A stretch of DNA of 55,447 nt from Caulobacter sp. AP07. Its GTDB lineage: Bacteria; Pseudomonadota; Alphaproteobacteria; Caulobacterales; Caulobacteraceae. The position numbers and the translations under genes are program-made. The notes beneath the pieces are model-generated. The model saw only the letters and a program-made list of their open reading frames with translations. It made no database searches and was not told the origin of the DNA. Positions 23,911 through 33,720 of this stretch are shown here, in pieces (positions within the stretch are counted from its first letter, which is position 1; each line of letters begins with the position of its first letter). The stretch spans positions 1 through 55,447 of the forward strand of contig NZ_AKKF01000145.1 of assembly GCF_000281955.1 (NCBI RefSeq). The letters are read 5' to 3'.

Positions 23911-24570
23911 CTAGGGCAGAGTCCAGACGCTGGTGCGCTTGACCGCCATGTCCTCAAGCTCGCGGGTGGTCGGCACCTGGTACTCGGCCAGCTTGGCCAG
24001 GCCGTCCTTGGGAAAATAGGTGCGGCCCGGGTCGCCGATCAGTACCGTCGCGCCCGCCGCCCGGCCCTGGGCCAGCCAGGCCATCACGGCCTCGGCCATC
24101 GGGCGCTCGTAGCAGATGTCGCCGGCCAGCAGCACGTCGGCAGCCGGCGGCGGGGCGTCCAGCAGGTTGACCTCGGTGAACGCGACCTCGACCCCGTTGG
24201 CCGCCGCGTTGACGCCGATCGCCGCCTCGCAGAACACGTCGATGTCGGCCGCCAGCACGCTGGCCGCGCCCGCCTTCATGGCCGCGATCGCCACCAGCCC
24301 CGAACCGCTGGCGAAGTCGATCACCCGTTTCCCCGCCACCATCCCGGGATTGTCGAGGATGTAGCGCGCCAGGGCCTGGCCGCCGGCCCAGGCGAAGGCC
24401 CAGAACGGCGGCGGCAGGCCGATCTCGGCCAGGGCCTCCTCGGTCAGCTTCCAGATCGGGGTGATCTCGTCGGCGAGGTGCAGCCGCAGTTCGGGCGTGT
24501 GCGGCGGAGCCTGAAGCCGGGTGTTCTCGAGGATGAAGACGCGGCGGCCGGCGAGGGTGGCTTCGATCAT
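23911..24570 (-). CDS. METTL20-like protein methyltransferase
   Basis: A 219-residue class I methyltransferase. The SAM loop is RVIDFASGSGLVAIAAMKAGA near residue 82, then VLAADID and LLAGDICYERPMAEAV, and IGDPGRTYFPKDGL. These features, with the N-terminal HLADEITPIWKLTEE and FWAFAWAGGQALARY, match the group that includes METTL20, which methylates Lys of the electron-transfer flavoprotein beta subunit; bacterial homologues in Agrobacterium have the same activity. Target here is inferred only. The ATG at 24570 is the natural start. Confidence 0.88.
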   Translation of the reverse strand: MIEATLAGRRVFILENTRLQAPPHTPELRLHLADEITPIWKLTEEALAEIGLPPPFWAFAWAGGQALARYILDNPGMVAGKRVIDFASGSGLVAIAAMKAGAASVLAADIDVFCEAAIGVNAAANGVEVAFTEVNLLDAPPPAADVLLAGDICYERPMAEAVMAWLAQGRAAGATVLIGDPGRTYFPKDGLAKLAEYQVPTTRELEDMAVKRTSVWTLP

Positions 24571-24610
24571 GCGCCGCCTTAGAGCATCGCGGCCGTTTCG
24601 ACGCGAGACC

Positions 24611-25552
24611 TTAGGCCGGAACCCGGCTCGACGCCGCCTTCAGCACCGACAGATAGCCGGGCGCGGTCAGCATGGTCCCGGTCAGGCCCTTCTGCACCAG
24701 CAGCCGGTGCGCCTTGGGCAGGTTCCAGCACGGCATGTGCATGAACAGGTGATGCTCGGCGTGGAAGTTGACGTGGTAGGGCGCGATCAGGGCGCGCTCG
24801 ATCCAGTTGGCGCGGGTGGTGCGGGCGTGGCGGAACGGGTCGGGCTCGTCCTTGGCCACCAGGGCGTGCTCGGCGATGTTGCGCAGGCGGGTGACCAGCG
24901 GGAACCAGGTCGCCATCGGCACGATCCACAGGGCCAGCCAGGCCCACCACAGACCGGCCGCGCTGAGCACGACCAGCAGACCCAGGTTCCACAGCAGGAA
25001 CGGCTTCTGCCGCGCGACCTCGCCACTGAAGATCGCGCCTTTCGGCTGGTCTCCCTTCAGCTTGCCCAGCAGCGGCCCGAACCGCTGCTTGAAGAAGGTC
25101 TGGCCGGTCAGGTCGCGGATGATCTTGCGGCGCAGCGAGGCCCGGGTGGTCGGGAACGGGGCCGACAGCACCAGGTCCGGGTCCTCGGCCTGCTGGGCGA
25201 ACTTGTGATGGGTCAGGTGGTAGGGCCGGTACTTGGCCAGGGACGCCCCGGTCGGGGCCGCGCATAGCCACTCGCCCACCCCGTCGTTGACCTTGAGGTC
25301 GGGGTGCAGCCCGCCATGGGCCGCCTCGTGCATCAGGATGGCCAGGCCCAGCTGGCGCGCCCCGATCAGCATCACCGCCAGCAGATAGGTCAGCGGGTTG
25401 GGCCAGATCACGAACAGGGCGCCGGCCGCGATGATCACCGCCCAGGCATGGGCGACCAGGGCCAGCCCGATCCAGCGCGAACGCGCCGAAAGCGGGGCCC
25501 ATTCGGCGGGCGTGAACAGCTCCGAGGGTTTGACGCGGGATGCTACGGCCAT
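24611..25552 (-). CDS. Membrane fatty acid desaturase
   Basis: A 313-residue integral-membrane di-iron desaturase or related hydroxylase. Three His boxes are visible: HEAAHGG after the first hydrophobic pair, HLTHHKFAQQAEDPD, and HAEHHLFMHMPCWN. An additional EHALVAKDEPD segment is common in this group. Four membrane segments lie in pairs before and after the second box. The start is uncertain: ATG at 25552 (MAVASR) is preferred but lacks a good ribosome-binding site, and one six codons earlier is possible. Substrate could be a fatty acyl chain or a carotenoid/sphingolipid-like molecule. Confidence 0.92.
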   Translation of the reverse strand: MAVASRVKPSELFTPAEWAPLSARSRWIGLALVAHAWAVIIAAGALFVIWPNPLTYLLAVMLIGARQLGLAILMHEAAHGGLHPDLKVNDGVGEWLCAAPTGASLAKYRPYHLTHHKFAQQAEDPDLVLSAPFPTTRASLRRKIIRDLTGQTFFKQRFGPLLGKLKGDQPKGAIFSGEVARQKPFLLWNLGLLVVLSAAGLWWAWLALWIVPMATWFPLVTRLRNIAEHALVAKDEPDPFRHARTTRANWIERALIAPYHVNFHAEHHLFMHMPCWNLPKAHRLLVQKGLTGTMLTAPGYLSVLKAASSRVPA

Positions 25553-25619
25553 GGGACAATCATGCCACATTCAGCATCAGGCTTACAGGATGACGCGGCG
25601 TAACCGTCTGGAGAGACCC

Positions 25620-25958
25620 ATGAAAATGCTTCTGACCACCCTGGCGCTGGCCCTCGTCGCCGGTTCCGCTAGCGCCGCCAGCTTCGACTGCGACCGGGCC
25701 CGCGCCCCCGACGAGAAGGCGATCTGCGCGAACCTGGCGCTGAACGACAAGGACGTGCGGATGGCGGTGCTCTACGACATCAACCGCAAGACCCTGGCCA
25801 TGGGCGGTCGCGGCGCCCTGGAGGACCAGCAGCGCCAGTGGCTGCGCGACCGCCGGGGCTGCGGGGCCCAGCGCGCCTGCCTCAACCGGTCGTATGACCG
25901 CCGGCTGGGCGACCTGGAGCGGAGCCTGGAGCGGGTCTATCGCAACGGGCCGTTCTGA
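25620..25958 (+). CDS. LprI-like periplasmic protein (DUF1311-type)
   Basis: A 112-residue exported protein. The signal peptide is residues 1-19 or so (MKMLLTTLALALVAGSASAA), followed by a mature domain with SFDCDRARAPDEKAICANLAL, then WLRDRRGCGAQRACLNRSYDRRLGDLE. The four Cys residues in FDC, ICAN, RGCG and ACL should form disulfides. The pattern matches lysozyme-inhibitor LprI-like domains, though inhibition is not shown for this member. ATG at 25620 lies eight bases after GGAGAG. It diverges from the desaturase gene. Confidence 0.88.
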   Translation: MKMLLTTLALALVAGSASAASFDCDRARAPDEKAICANLALNDKDVRMAVLYDINRKTLAMGGRGALEDQQRQWLRDRRGCGAQRACLNRSYDRRLGDLERSLERVYRNGPF

Positions 25959-25977
25959 GATTTGACGGCGGCGGTCT

Positions 25978-26916
25978 CTAGAACCCCGCCGGCTTCCACA
26001 TCCCCGCCACCAGGGCCAGGAACAGCACGAACCCCGCATGGGTGTTGGACTTGAACAGGGCCAGGGCCCCAGCCGGGTCGTCCAGCCGCAGGGCCGCGGC
26101 CTGGCGCGACAGATGGAGGGCCAGCAGCCCCGCCAGCGGCAGGAACAGCGGTCCGAGGTTCCCGGCCCAGGCCGCGGCGACCACCAGCGCGAAACAGGCG
26201 ACATAGAAGGCCAGCACGCCGCGCGGCGCGGCCTCGCCCAGCCGACGGGCCGACGACTTCACCCCGGCCAGGGCGTCGTCCTCCAAGTCCTGCACAGCGT
26301 AGATCGTGTCGTAGCCCAGGGTCCAGAAGATGCCGGAGGCGTAGAGCAGCACGGCCGGCCAGGCCAGGGTGTGGGTGGCGGCGGCGTAGCCCAGCAGCGC
26401 CCCCCAGTTGAAGGTCAGGCCCAGCCAGGCCTGCGGCCACCAGGTGATGCGCTTCATGAACGGATAGGCCGCCACCAGGCCCAGCGACAGCACGCCCAGG
26501 CCCACCGCCAGCCAGCCCAGGGTCAGCAGGATGCAGAGGCTGACCAGGCAGCAGCCGACCACGAAGCCCCAGGCCTGCCGGACGCTGATCAGCCCAGCCG
26601 GAATCGGCCGCATGGCCGTGCGGCTGACCTGGGCGTCGAAGTCGCGGTCGACGATGTCGTTGAAGGCGCAGCCGGCCGCCCGCATCAGGGCCGCGCCGAC
26701 GAAGAAGGCGATCAGCAGCCACGGGTTGGGCCACTGGCCCTTGCCGGCCGCCGCCAGAGCGATGCCCTGCCAGCCGGGCAGCATCAGCAGCCAGATCCCC
26801 GCCGGCCGGTCGAACCGGCCCAGCTTCAGCCAGGGCCGTAGAGGCGGCGGCGCATGGCGGTCGACCCAGTTGCCGGCGGCGGCGTCGGGCAGGATGGCGG
26901 TGTCTGGCGAACTCAT
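25978..26916 (-). CDS. ubiA: 4-hydroxybenzoate polyprenyltransferase
   Basis: A 312-residue membrane prenyltransferase that attaches the polyprenyl tail to 4-hydroxybenzoate in ubiquinone synthesis. The first Asp-rich motif is NDIVDRDFD (Asn86 to Asp94) and the second DTIYAVQDLEDD (from Asp203). The substrate region includes RPAGIWLLMLPGWQG and RTAMRPIPAG. About eight to nine membrane segments are present. The N-terminal WVDRHAP is typical of alphaproteobacterial UbiA. It lies tail to tail with the LprI-like gene. ubiD is 5 kb away on the other strand, not in an operon with it. Confidence 0.95.
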   Translation of the reverse strand: MSSPDTAILPDAAAGNWVDRHAPPPLRPWLKLGRFDRPAGIWLLMLPGWQGIALAAAGKGQWPNPWLLIAFFVGAALMRAAGCAFNDIVDRDFDAQVSRTAMRPIPAGLISVRQAWGFVVGCCLVSLCILLTLGWLAVGLGVLSLGLVAAYPFMKRITWWPQAWLGLTFNWGALLGYAAATHTLAWPAVLLYASGIFWTLGYDTIYAVQDLEDDALAGVKSSARRLGEAAPRGVLAFYVACFALVVAAAWAGNLGPLFLPLAGLLALHLSRQAAALRLDDPAGALALFKSNTHAGFVLFLALVAGMWKPAGF

Positions 26917-27023
26917 GGTCCATGGCTTAGCCCCGCGATCCCGCCTCGCGCAACGGCTGGCGATTGGCGATCAGGTCGCGCGGCGCTAGGAACGGTCACG
27001 GGGCTCACGGGGGCGAGGCGTCG

Positions 27024-27458
27024 ATGTTTCCTTTTTCGGTCGACGGTCGGGTGCGTCTCCAAAGCGCTCGAAACGATGATCAGGTCCTGAAAGGGGTCCA
27101 GGACCGGCTCGACGCGACCGGCGCCACATGGTCTGCGATCCGCGACGGCGTCGTCATCTTCCGGATGAGCCTCGTCAAGGCGAGCAACCGATGGAACATC
27201 CTGGACCCCTACGAGCGGGGCGAAATCCGCATCGTCCGTCGGCGGGACGAGGCCTGGCTGATCTACCGCAACAGCACGCGCCGAATGCTCGCCATCGCGA
27301 CGGGCCTCAGCCTGGCGGCCGGCCTCGTCGCCGGGGTGATCGGGCAAGATCCTGTCTTGGCCCTGGGGGTGTCGGGCGCCATCTGGCTGGGGCTGTTTGG
27401 CCTGAACTACCTGATCGCCGCCGCGCGGTTCGGCGGCTGGCTGTCGCGCGCCGCCTGA
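27024..27458 (+). CDS. Hypothetical membrane protein with two C-terminal segments
   Basis: A 144-residue protein of unknown family. Residues 1-90 are soluble and mixed alpha/beta, with a notable VRLQSARNDDQVLKGVQDRL start and VVIFRMSLVKASNRW. Two hydrophobic segments follow at about residues 92-110 and 112-134, joined by GQDP. The ATG at 27024 follows GGGGGCGAGG. An in-frame start 20 codons earlier is possible but reads like untranslated sequence. Codon use fits the neighbourhood. It resembles small single-domain proteins of Caulobacterales of unknown role. Confidence 0.7.
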   Translation: MFPFSVDGRVRLQSARNDDQVLKGVQDRLDATGATWSAIRDGVVIFRMSLVKASNRWNILDPYERGEIRIVRRRDEAWLIYRNSTRRMLAIATGLSLAAGLVAGVIGQDPVLALGVSGAIWLGLFGLNYLIAAARFGGWLSRAA

Positions 27459-27577
27459 CATGGCCGAGGCGAGGTTCGCCCACATAGAGTTTTCCGATCT
27501 CGTTCCGAAAAACGATCAATTGGATTGATCGCGCCGCGACGATCAGGGTGACGCCATCGAAATGACGGAGGCGACAG

Positions 27578-27847
27578 ATGGCCCGGAACACCCTGATCAC
27601 CCCTTTCGGCGCGCCCGCCAAGGTCATCGACCGCGTCGAAGCCTGGGCCCTGCTGGCCCTGGGCCTGACCGCCGGCGTCGTCGCGCCCCACCCGGTGACC
27701 ACCGCCCTGTGGACCGCCGCGGCGCGGGCCTTCGGCCGGGCCGGCGACCTCGGCATGGTCGAGCGCCTGACCTCGGGCACGAAGTTCGGGCCGCGGATCA
27801 AGGCGGGGCTGCGGGGTCGGACGTCGAGCCACCTGCGGTTCGCTTGA
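27578..27847 (+). CDS. Hypothetical small protein
   Basis: An 89-residue protein without recognised family. One hydrophobic stretch lies at about residues 23-40 (WALLALGLTAGVVAP), followed by an amphipathic TTALWTAAARAFGRAG and a basic end. The ATG at 27578 is preceded by ACGGAGGCGACAG, a good ribosome-binding site. A repeat begins ten bases after the stop. The product may be membrane-associated. Confidence 0.6.
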   Translation: MARNTLITPFGAPAKVIDRVEAWALLALGLTAGVVAPHPVTTALWTAAARAFGRAGDLGMVERLTSGTKFGPRIKAGLRGRTSSHLRFA

Positions 27848-27856
27848 TGAGGCAAG

Positions 27857-27987
27857 GTCTTCTCCCTCCCCCTTGTGGGGAGGGGGACCAGCGAAGCTGG
27901 TGGGTGGGGCTTCACCGCCGCCTTGAGTCATCAAACCCCACCCGACCCCTTCGGGGCCACCCTCCCCACGAGGGGGAGGGAGAAGAC
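27857..27987 (+). repeat. G-rich double-hairpin intergenic repeat, copy C
   Basis: Outer inverted repeat GTCTTCTCCCTCCCCC and its complement. Inner hairpins ACCAGC-GAA-GCTGGT on the left and CCCC-TTC-GGGG on the right hold the position of the variable stems in the other copies. The boxes GGGTGGGG and CCCCACCC face each other across the centre. Confidence 0.85.
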
Positions 27988-28043
27988 TTTGGTGAATCTT
28001 CAAAGCTGGCGAACCCTCACACGATCCCCCACATTCACCTCCA

Positions 28044-28316
28044 ATGACCGACGCCCCCCGCCCGCCCCGCAAGCCCCTGTCCCGCCCGGTGCGCTGGACG
28101 CTGGACGGCCTGGGCGGCGGGTTGCTGGCGATCGGCGCGGTGGGCGTCGTCACGCCCGGCCTGCCGACCACGGTGTTCTGGATCGGCGCGGTGCTGTGCT
28201 TCCTGAAGACCCGGCCCCACGCCGTGCGGCCGCTGCTGCGCACGCCCGTCATCGGGCCGGCGATCCGCTGGTACTTGCGGTGGCGTCCGTTTGGCGGGTC
28301 GAAAAACAAGCGCTAA
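28044..28316 (+). CDS. DUF454 (YbaN) family inner-membrane protein
   Basis: A 90-residue small membrane protein of the DUF454 family. Two adjacent hydrophobic segments at about residues 20-55 carry the family core LGGGLLAIGAVGVVTPGLPTT, where the conserved TPGLPTT turn is diagnostic, then FWIGAVLCFLKTRP. The C-terminus has IRWYLRWRPFG. The length is at the short end for YbaN. Function unknown. It precedes the ABC exporter gene by 20 bases, so the two may be co-transcribed. Confidence 0.88.
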   Translation: MTDAPRPPRKPLSRPVRWTLDGLGGGLLAIGAVGVVTPGLPTTVFWIGAVLCFLKTRPHAVRPLLRTPVIGPAIRWYLRWRPFGGSKNKR

Positions 28317-28336
28317 GCGCCTATCTACCCCTCACC

Positions 28337-30142
28337 ATGAGCGACGAATTCGAAGACGAGGACGACACCGGCCGCCGCCGCGCCCTGAGCAATGCTCGCG
28401 TGCTGGGCTTCATCGCGCGCTTCTGGCTGCGCCGCAAAGGGCTGTTCGTGGCCGGCGTCGGCCTGACCTTGCTGGCCATCGGCTTCGACCTGGCCCTGCC
28501 CTGGGCCTCGGGCAAGCTGATCGACACCGTGTCGCGCGGGCCCGCCGCCCTGCCCTCGGCCTGGACGGCCTGGGCGTGGTTCGTCGGCGTCTATCTGGGC
28601 TTCTCGCTGATCCGCAACCTGGCCATGCGGTTCTGGATCCCGCTGGCCGCCCGCAACATGGAGGAGATGACCAACGAGGGCTACGCCCGCGTCCAGGCCT
28701 TCTCGTCCGACTGGCACGCCGACAGCTTCGCCGGCGCCACGGTGCGCAAGCTGACCCGGGCGATGTGGGGCTATGACAGCGTCACCGACGCGGTGACCAT
28801 CTGGCTGGCCCCCAGCCTGATCGTGCTGGTCGGGCTGTCGGTGATGCTGCTGCTGCGCCAGCCCCTGGCCGGGGTCGTGGCCCTGGTGGTGGTCGCCGCC
28901 TATGTCACCGTCAACGTGGTGGTCACCACCCGCTACGTCCGCCCGGCCAACTTGAGGTCCAACGCCCTGGATTCGAAGATCGGCGCCAGCCTGGCCGACG
29001 CCGTGACCTCCAACCCGACCGTCAAGAGCTTCGGGGCCGAGGCTCGCGAGAGCGTGCGCGTGGCGCAGGTCACCGCCGCCTGGCGCGAGGCGGTGATGGT
29101 CACCTGGCACAAGTTCACCAATGTCTGGCTGGGCCAGAACCTGCTGCTGGTGGTGCTGCAAGGCGGACTGACGGCGGCGATGATCCATGCCTGGAGCCAG
29201 GGCCAGGCGACGCCCGGCGACGTGGCCTTCGCCATCACCGCCTTCATGCTGATGAGCGGCTATCTGCGCAACATGGGCGAGAACATCCGCATGCTGCAGA
29301 AGGGCCTGGACGACACCGAGGACCTGGCCGCCTGGGAGCACCTGGCGCCGCAGATCGCCGACGCGCCGGGCGCGCCCGATTTCCGGCCCCATACGGGCCG
29401 GGAAGGTCACGGCAGGATCGCCTTCGAGGACGTCACCTTCCGCTACAAGGCGGCCGGCGCGCCGCTGTACGACCACTTCTCGCTGACCATCGCGCCGGGC
29501 GAGCGGGTGGCGCTGGTCGGGCCGACCGGCTCGGGCAAATCGACCTTCGTCAAGCTGGTCCAGCGCCTGCACGACCTGCAAGGCGGGCGGATCGTCATCG
29601 ACGGCCAGGACGTGGCCGGCGTGACCCAGGGCAGCCTGCGCCGCGCCATCGCCGTGGTGCCGCAGGACCCGGCCCTGTTCCACCGCTCCCTGCGCGACAA
29701 CATCGCCTATGGCCGACCGGACGCCACGCTGGAGGAGATCGAGGCGGCGGCCAGGAAGGCCCGCGCCCACGACTTCATCCTCAAGCTGCCCCAGGGCTAC
29801 GACACCCTGGTCGGCGAGCGCGGCATCAAGCTGTCGGGCGGCGAGCGCCAGCGTGTGGCCATCGCCCGCGCCTTCCTGACCGACGCCCCGATCCTGGTGC
29901 TGGACGAGGCCACCTCGTCGCTGGACGTAGAGACCGAGGGCCAGGTGCAGGAAGCCGCCGAGGCGCTGATGGCCGGCCGCACCACCATCGTCATCGCCCA
30001 CCGCCTGTCGACGGTGCGCGGCGCCGACCGCATCCTGGTGTTCCAGAACGGCCGCGTGGTCGAGGAAGGCCGGCATGGGGAGCTGAAGGCGGCGGGTGGG
30101 GTCTATGCGCGGCTGAATGCGGTCAGCGAGGGCGTGGGGTAA
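28337..30142 (+). CDS. ABC exporter, fused permease-ATPase half-transporter
   Basis: A 601-residue half-transporter of the MsbA/ATM-type group, expected to work as a homodimer. The membrane domain holds six segments between about residues 30 and 300, and the ATPase domain follows. Walker A is GPTGSGKST, the Q-loop lies in [21 protein letters not shown], the signature is [14 protein letters not shown], Walker [13 protein letters not shown], and the switch His is in VIAHRLST. The acidic N-terminus (EFEDEDD) is cytoplasmic. ATG at 28337. The stop TAA abuts a perfect palindrome at 30143, probably a terminator. Lipid, peptide or drug export cannot be told apart. Confidence 0.93.
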   Translation: MSDEFEDEDDTGRRRALSNARVLGFIARFWLRRKGLFVAGVGLTLLAIGFDLALPWASGKLIDTVSRGPAALPSAWTAWAWFVGVYLGFSLIRNLAMRFWIPLAARNMEEMTNEGYARVQAFSSDWHADSFAGATVRKLTRAMWGYDSVTDAVTIWLAPSLIVLVGLSVMLLLRQPLAGVVALVVVAAYVTVNVVVTTRYVRPANLRSNALDSKIGASLADAVTSNPTVKSFGAEARESVRVAQVTAAWREAVMVTWHKFTNVWLGQNLLLVVLQGGLTAAMIHAWSQGQATPGDVAFAITAFMLMSGYLRNMGENIRMLQKGLDDTEDLAAWEHLAPQIADAPGAPDFRPHTGREGHGRIAFEDVTFRYKAAGAPLYDHFSLTIAPGERVALVGPTGSGKSTFVKLVQRLHDLQGGRIVIDGQDVAGVTQGSLRRAIAVVPQDPALFHRSLRDNIAYGRPDATLEEIEAAARKARAHDFILKLPQGYDTLVGERGIKLSGGERQRVAIARAFLTDAPILVLDEATSSLDVETEGQVQEAAEALMAGRTTIVIAHRLSTVRGADRILVFQNGRVVEEGRHGELKAAGGVYARLNAVSEGVG

Positions 30143-30182
30143 CACGGCTGGGGACGCACGCATGCGTGCGTCCCCAGCCGTG
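30143..30182. repeat. GGGGAC palindrome, copy 2 (perfect 40-base)
   Basis: A perfect 40-base palindrome centred between 30162 and 30163. The arm reads CACGGCTGGGGACGCACGCA. It starts on the base after the ABC gene stop codon and lies between convergent genes. No T-run follows. Confidence 0.9.
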
Positions 30183-30198
30183 TGGCGACTTCACGCCG

Positions 30199-31935
30199 CT
30201 ATGGGCAGGCGGCGAGATCCTTCGCGAAGCGCATCGGCCCATTCGCCGAGACCAGGTCCTGAACCGCCGGTGTAGCCGCGCTCAGCTTGCCGTCGCGGAT
30301 GGCCGCCCGGGAGTCGAAGCCGCTGCACGGCGGCTGAAAGCCGCCCAACCTGAGCCACGCGCCGTCCGCGCCGGCGCCATAGACCTCGATCTCCCAGCCG
30401 CTCGTCATCAACACCTCGGGACGCCCGTCGCCGGTCATGTCGAGCACGGTTGCGTCGCATACGGCGTCGCTGGAGAGACATCCGCCAAACCGCGACTCAG
30501 GCGGCACGGCTGTGGGGAACCCTTCAGGCGGACGAGCGCCTTTGGGGTGGAAGACGATCCTAGGATTGTACGCGGGACGCGGCGGCGGGCTGTAGTTTCG
30601 TCCGGCTTGCACGGCGACAGCCTTGGCTCGCTGGACAATTTTCGGATCGGAGCTCGTCTTCAGTCGATCAAGAGCGTTCCGCCCGAACCGGCCAGCGTCG
30701 AAGCGCAAGAACTGATAGTCGAACGCCTCGGCCCTCACCTTGCCCTTCTCCAGTCGTGCGACTTGATCGTTCACCGACAGTCGCCTCGGATCGGCGATCG
30801 GCGTGCACAGGGCCAGCAGCACGGCGATGACCACGAAGGCCATGGCGATGTTGGTGGCCTCCAGGGTCCGCATCCACGCGCCCGGCCGCACGGCGGCGAC
30901 CGCATAGCCCACGGCGTAGCCGGCCGCGACCAGCACGCAGGCGGCGGCGATGATCCGGTCGGGGCTGAGGCCGTACTGGCCGATCCGCAAGGACAGGCCA
31001 TAGGCGGCCAGCACGGTGATCGGGACCAGCAGCACCCCCGCCAGCCGCGCCGCCCACTTCAGCACCACGGCGGTCGTCTCGGTCCCGTCCTGGTAGGCGG
31101 CGTCGGTCAGCAGGATCAGGAAGGCGTCGGCGACCAGCAGGATGGCCGTGGCGCTCTTGGTCTTCCACAGGGGCTCGAGACCGGTGAAGGGCAGGGTCAG
31201 CAGGAAGGCGGCGGCGATCAGGGCCATCAACGGCAGCAGCCAGGCCAGCAGGGTCAATACGACCGTGCGAACCCCGCGCACCAGATTGGCCCGCACGTCG
31301 GTCAGCTGCACGGCGGCGGCGAACACCACGGCGGTGGCGGGGAAGATGAACCACTCGTGCCGGATCAGCTTTTCGATGGCGTCGACGCCGATCAGCTTGA
31401 ACAGCGCCGCGGCCAGGAACAGCAACAACCAGAAGGCCCCGGTGAAGCCCAGCGACAGCACCGCCTGCACCCCGTGCTTCCAGGTGACGTCGAAATAGGC
31501 CTCGTAGCGGGCGATCCGCCGCCGCTCCATGTCGGCCGGCTGGACCAGGTGGTGGCCGATGAAGATCAGGGCGGCGACGCCCAGGACGGTGAGCGGTCCC
31601 AGGCCATTGACGCCCTTGGCGGCGGGGTCGCCGCTCCAGACGCCATAAGCGCCGAGGCCGGCGGCGACCAGCGCGGCCACACCCTTCCAGACCGCCAGGG
31701 TGCGGAAGCGCAGGGCCGAGACGCCGGCCAGCACCACGAACGGCGCGAACAGGAAGACCATCAGCAGGGCCGCGTACAGCTCGCGCTGGGTGGCCGGCCA
31801 GACCTTGGACTTGTCGGCCTGGTAGAGGCCGTACAGCAGCAGGCCCTGGGCCAGGCCGGTGGCCAGGCGGATGATCGTCGCCCGACGGACGGCGCGGGAG
31901 TCGGGGAGGGCGGCGTCGTGGAAGGCGTCGGTCAT
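30199..31935 (-). CDS. DUF4153 membrane protein
   Basis: A 578-residue inner-membrane protein. About twelve hydrophobic segments fill residues 25-400, with the DUF4153 pattern: a [23 protein letters not shown] stretch linking early segments and [15 protein letters not shown]. The last 160 residues are soluble and likely periplasmic. They contain [17 protein letters not shown] [17 protein letters not shown], reminiscent of FG-GAP/VCBS calcium loops, and Cys pairs. The ATG at 31935 starts cleanly. It converges with the ABC gene across a palindrome and diverges from ubiD. No function is established. Confidence 0.87.
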   Translation of the reverse strand: MTDAFHDAALPDSRAVRRATIIRLATGLAQGLLLYGLYQADKSKVWPATQRELYAALLMVFLFAPFVVLAGVSALRFRTLAVWKGVAALVAAGLGAYGVWSGDPAAKGVNGLGPLTVLGVAALIFIGHHLVQPADMERRRIARYEAYFDVTWKHGVQAVLSLGFTGAFWLLLFLAAALFKLIGVDAIEKLIRHEWFIFPATAVVFAAAVQLTDVRANLVRGVRTVVLTLLAWLLPLMALIAAAFLLTLPFTGLEPLWKTKSATAILLVADAFLILLTDAAYQDGTETTAVVLKWAARLAGVLLVPITVLAAYGLSLRIGQYGLSPDRIIAAACVLVAAGYAVGYAVAAVRPGAWMRTLEATNIAMAFVVIAVLLALCTPIADPRRLSVNDQVARLEKGKVRAEAFDYQFLRFDAGRFGRNALDRLKTSSDPKIVQRAKAVAVQAGRNYSPPPRPAYNPRIVFHPKGARPPEGFPTAVPPESRFGGCLSSDAVCDATVLDMTGDGRPEVLMTSGWEIEVYGAGADGAWLRLGGFQPPCSGFDSRAAIRDGKLSAATPAVQDLVSANGPMRFAKDLAACP

Positions 31936-32066
31936 CTTGTTGCAACCTCGAATGTCGTCAGGCCAGAGATCACGCCGAGCGGGCGGCGCCTAGGGCGAAG
32001 CTTTCCGGCGCGACCTTGCCGGGGGACGGGGGCGCCTCTAGGTTCCGCCGCGTTCAGGAGCGCCCC

Positions 32067-33605
32067 ATGGCCTATCGCAGCTTGCGCGAATTCATCGACG
32101 TCCTCGAGGCGAAGGGCGAACTGGTCAGGGTGACCGAACCGGTCTCCACCGTGCTGGAGATGACCGAGATCCAGACCCGGCTGCTGGCCACCGGCGGGCC
32201 AGCGGTGCTGTTCGAGAACGTCATCCTGCCCGACGGGTCGCGCTCGCCGATGCCGGCCCTGGCCAACCTGTTCGGCACGGTCAAGCGGGTGGCCATGGGC
32301 GTCACCCTGGGCGGCGAGCCGCGCACCACGGCCGGCGAGCTGCGCGAGGTCGGCGAGCTGCTGGCCTTCCTGCGCCAGCCCGCGCCGCCCAAGGGCCTGA
32401 AGGACGCCCTGGACATGCTGCCCCTGGCCAAGACGGTGATGGCCATGCGGCCGGGGACGGTGAAGAAGGCCCCCGTGCAGGAGGTGGTGCTGACCGGCGA
32501 CCAGATCGACCTGACCAGGCTGCCGGTCCAGACCTGCTGGCCGGGCGAGCCGGCCCCGCTGATCACCTGGCCGCTGGTCGTCACCAAGGGGCCGGGCAAG
32601 GACCGCGAGGACGACTTCAACCTGGGCATCTACCGCATGCAGGTGCTGGGCAAGGACCGCTGCATCATGCGCTGGCTGGCCCATCGCGGCGGGGCCCAGC
32701 ACTATGCCCGCCACAAGAAGGCCGGGAACCGCGAGCCCCTGCCCGCCTGCGCCGTGCTGGGCGCCGACCCCGGCACCATCCTGGCCGCCGTGACCCCCGT
32801 GCCCGACACCCTCAGCGAATACCAGTTCGCCGGCCTGCTGCGCGGGGCCAAGGTCGACCTGGTGCCCGCCAAGACCGTGCCGCTGATGGTGCCGGCCCAC
32901 GCCGAGATCGTCATCGAGGGCCACGTCCTGCTCGACGAATACGCCGACGAGGGCCCTTACGGCGACCACACCGGCTACTACAACAGCGTCGAGAAATTCC
33001 CGGTCTTCCAGGTGACGGCGATCACCATGAGGAAGGACCCGATCTACCTGACCACCTTCACCGGCCGGCCGCCGGACGAGCCGTCCGTGCTCGGAGAGGC
33101 GCTGAACGAGGTGTTCATCCCGCTGATCCGCCAGCAGTTCCCGGAGATCGTCGACTTCTGGCTGCCGCCCGAGGGCTGCAGCTACCGCATCGCCGTGGTG
33201 TCGATGAAGAAGGCCTATCCGGGCCACGCCAAGCGGGTGATGCTGGGCGTCTGGAGCTATCTGCGCCAGTTCATGTACACCAAGTGGGTGATCGTCGTGG
33301 ACCACGACATCAACGCCCGCGACTGGAAGGACGTGATGTGGGCGATCTCCACCAAGATGGACCCGGCGCGGGACATCACGGTGATCGAGAACACCCCCAT
33401 CGACTATCTCGACTTCGCCTCGCCCGAGAGCGGCCTGGGGTCGAAGATCGGCCTGGACGCCACCGACAAGCTGCCGCCCGAGACCCACCGCGAGTGGGGC
33501 GAGGAGATTCGCATGGACCAGGCGGTGATCGACGCGGTCAGCGAGAAGTGGGCGCGGCTGGGCCTGCCGGGGGATGGCGCGCCGATCTGGAAGGCGAAGA
33601 CGTAG
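32067..33605 (+). CDS. ubiD: UbiD family prenylated-FMN decarboxylase
   Basis: A 512-residue decarboxylase of 4-hydroxy-3-polyprenylbenzoate in ubiquinone synthesis. Core features are [20 protein letters not shown] at the start, PAVLFENV, the [13 protein letters not shown] region with prFMN/metal contacts, [18 protein letters not shown]-type [26 protein letters not shown] near the end and HREWG. The conserved Glu-Arg-Glu active-site residues appear likely within EIVIEGHVL and [11 protein letters not shown], as in known UbiD enzymes. ATG at 32067 follows CAGGAG. A repeat begins right after the stop. No ubiX is seen in the window. Confidence 0.95.
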   Translation: MAYRSLREFIDVLEAKGELVRVTEPVSTVLEMTEIQTRLLATGGPAVLFENVILPDGSRSPMPALANLFGTVKRVAMGVTLGGEPRTTAGELREVGELLAFLRQPAPPKGLKDALDMLPLAKTVMAMRPGTVKKAPVQEVVLTGDQIDLTRLPVQTCWPGEPAPLITWPLVVTKGPGKDREDDFNLGIYRMQVLGKDRCIMRWLAHRGGAQHYARHKKAGNREPLPACAVLGADPGTILAAVTPVPDTLSEYQFAGLLRGAKVDLVPAKTVPLMVPAHAEIVIEGHVLLDEYADEGPYGDHTGYYNSVEKFPVFQVTAITMRKDPIYLTTFTGRPPDEPSVLGEALNEVFIPLIRQQFPEIVDFWLPPEGCSYRIAVVSMKKAYPGHAKRVMLGVWSYLRQFMYTKWVIVVDHDINARDWKDVMWAISTKMDPARDITVIENTPIDYLDFASPESGLGSKIGLDATDKLPPETHREWGEEIRMDQAVIDAVSEKWARLGLPGDGAPIWKAKT

Positions 33606-33720
33606 GTCCTCCCCCCGTGGGGGAGGTGTCGGCGCAGCCGACGGTGGGGGGAGTTTGCCGAACTGTCCAATCATTCCCCCCACCGGCCCTCCGGGCCGCC
33701 TCCCCCACAGGGGGAGGGCC
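33606..33720 (+). repeat. G-rich double-hairpin intergenic repeat, copy D
   Basis: Same architecture as copy A: CCTCCCCCC...GGGGGAGG, a GTCGGC-GCA-GCCGAC stem and GTGGGGGGAGT on the left; CCCCCCACC, a GGCCC/GGGCC stem and CCTCCCCC...GGGGGAGG on the right. About 50 bases at the right end encode the C-terminus of the DUF817 protein on the other strand. Confidence 0.88.

Noticed and set aside
5483..33720. Dispersed repeats as a CRISPR array
   Set aside because: Copies are kilobases apart, palindromic and without spacers; no cas gene is seen.
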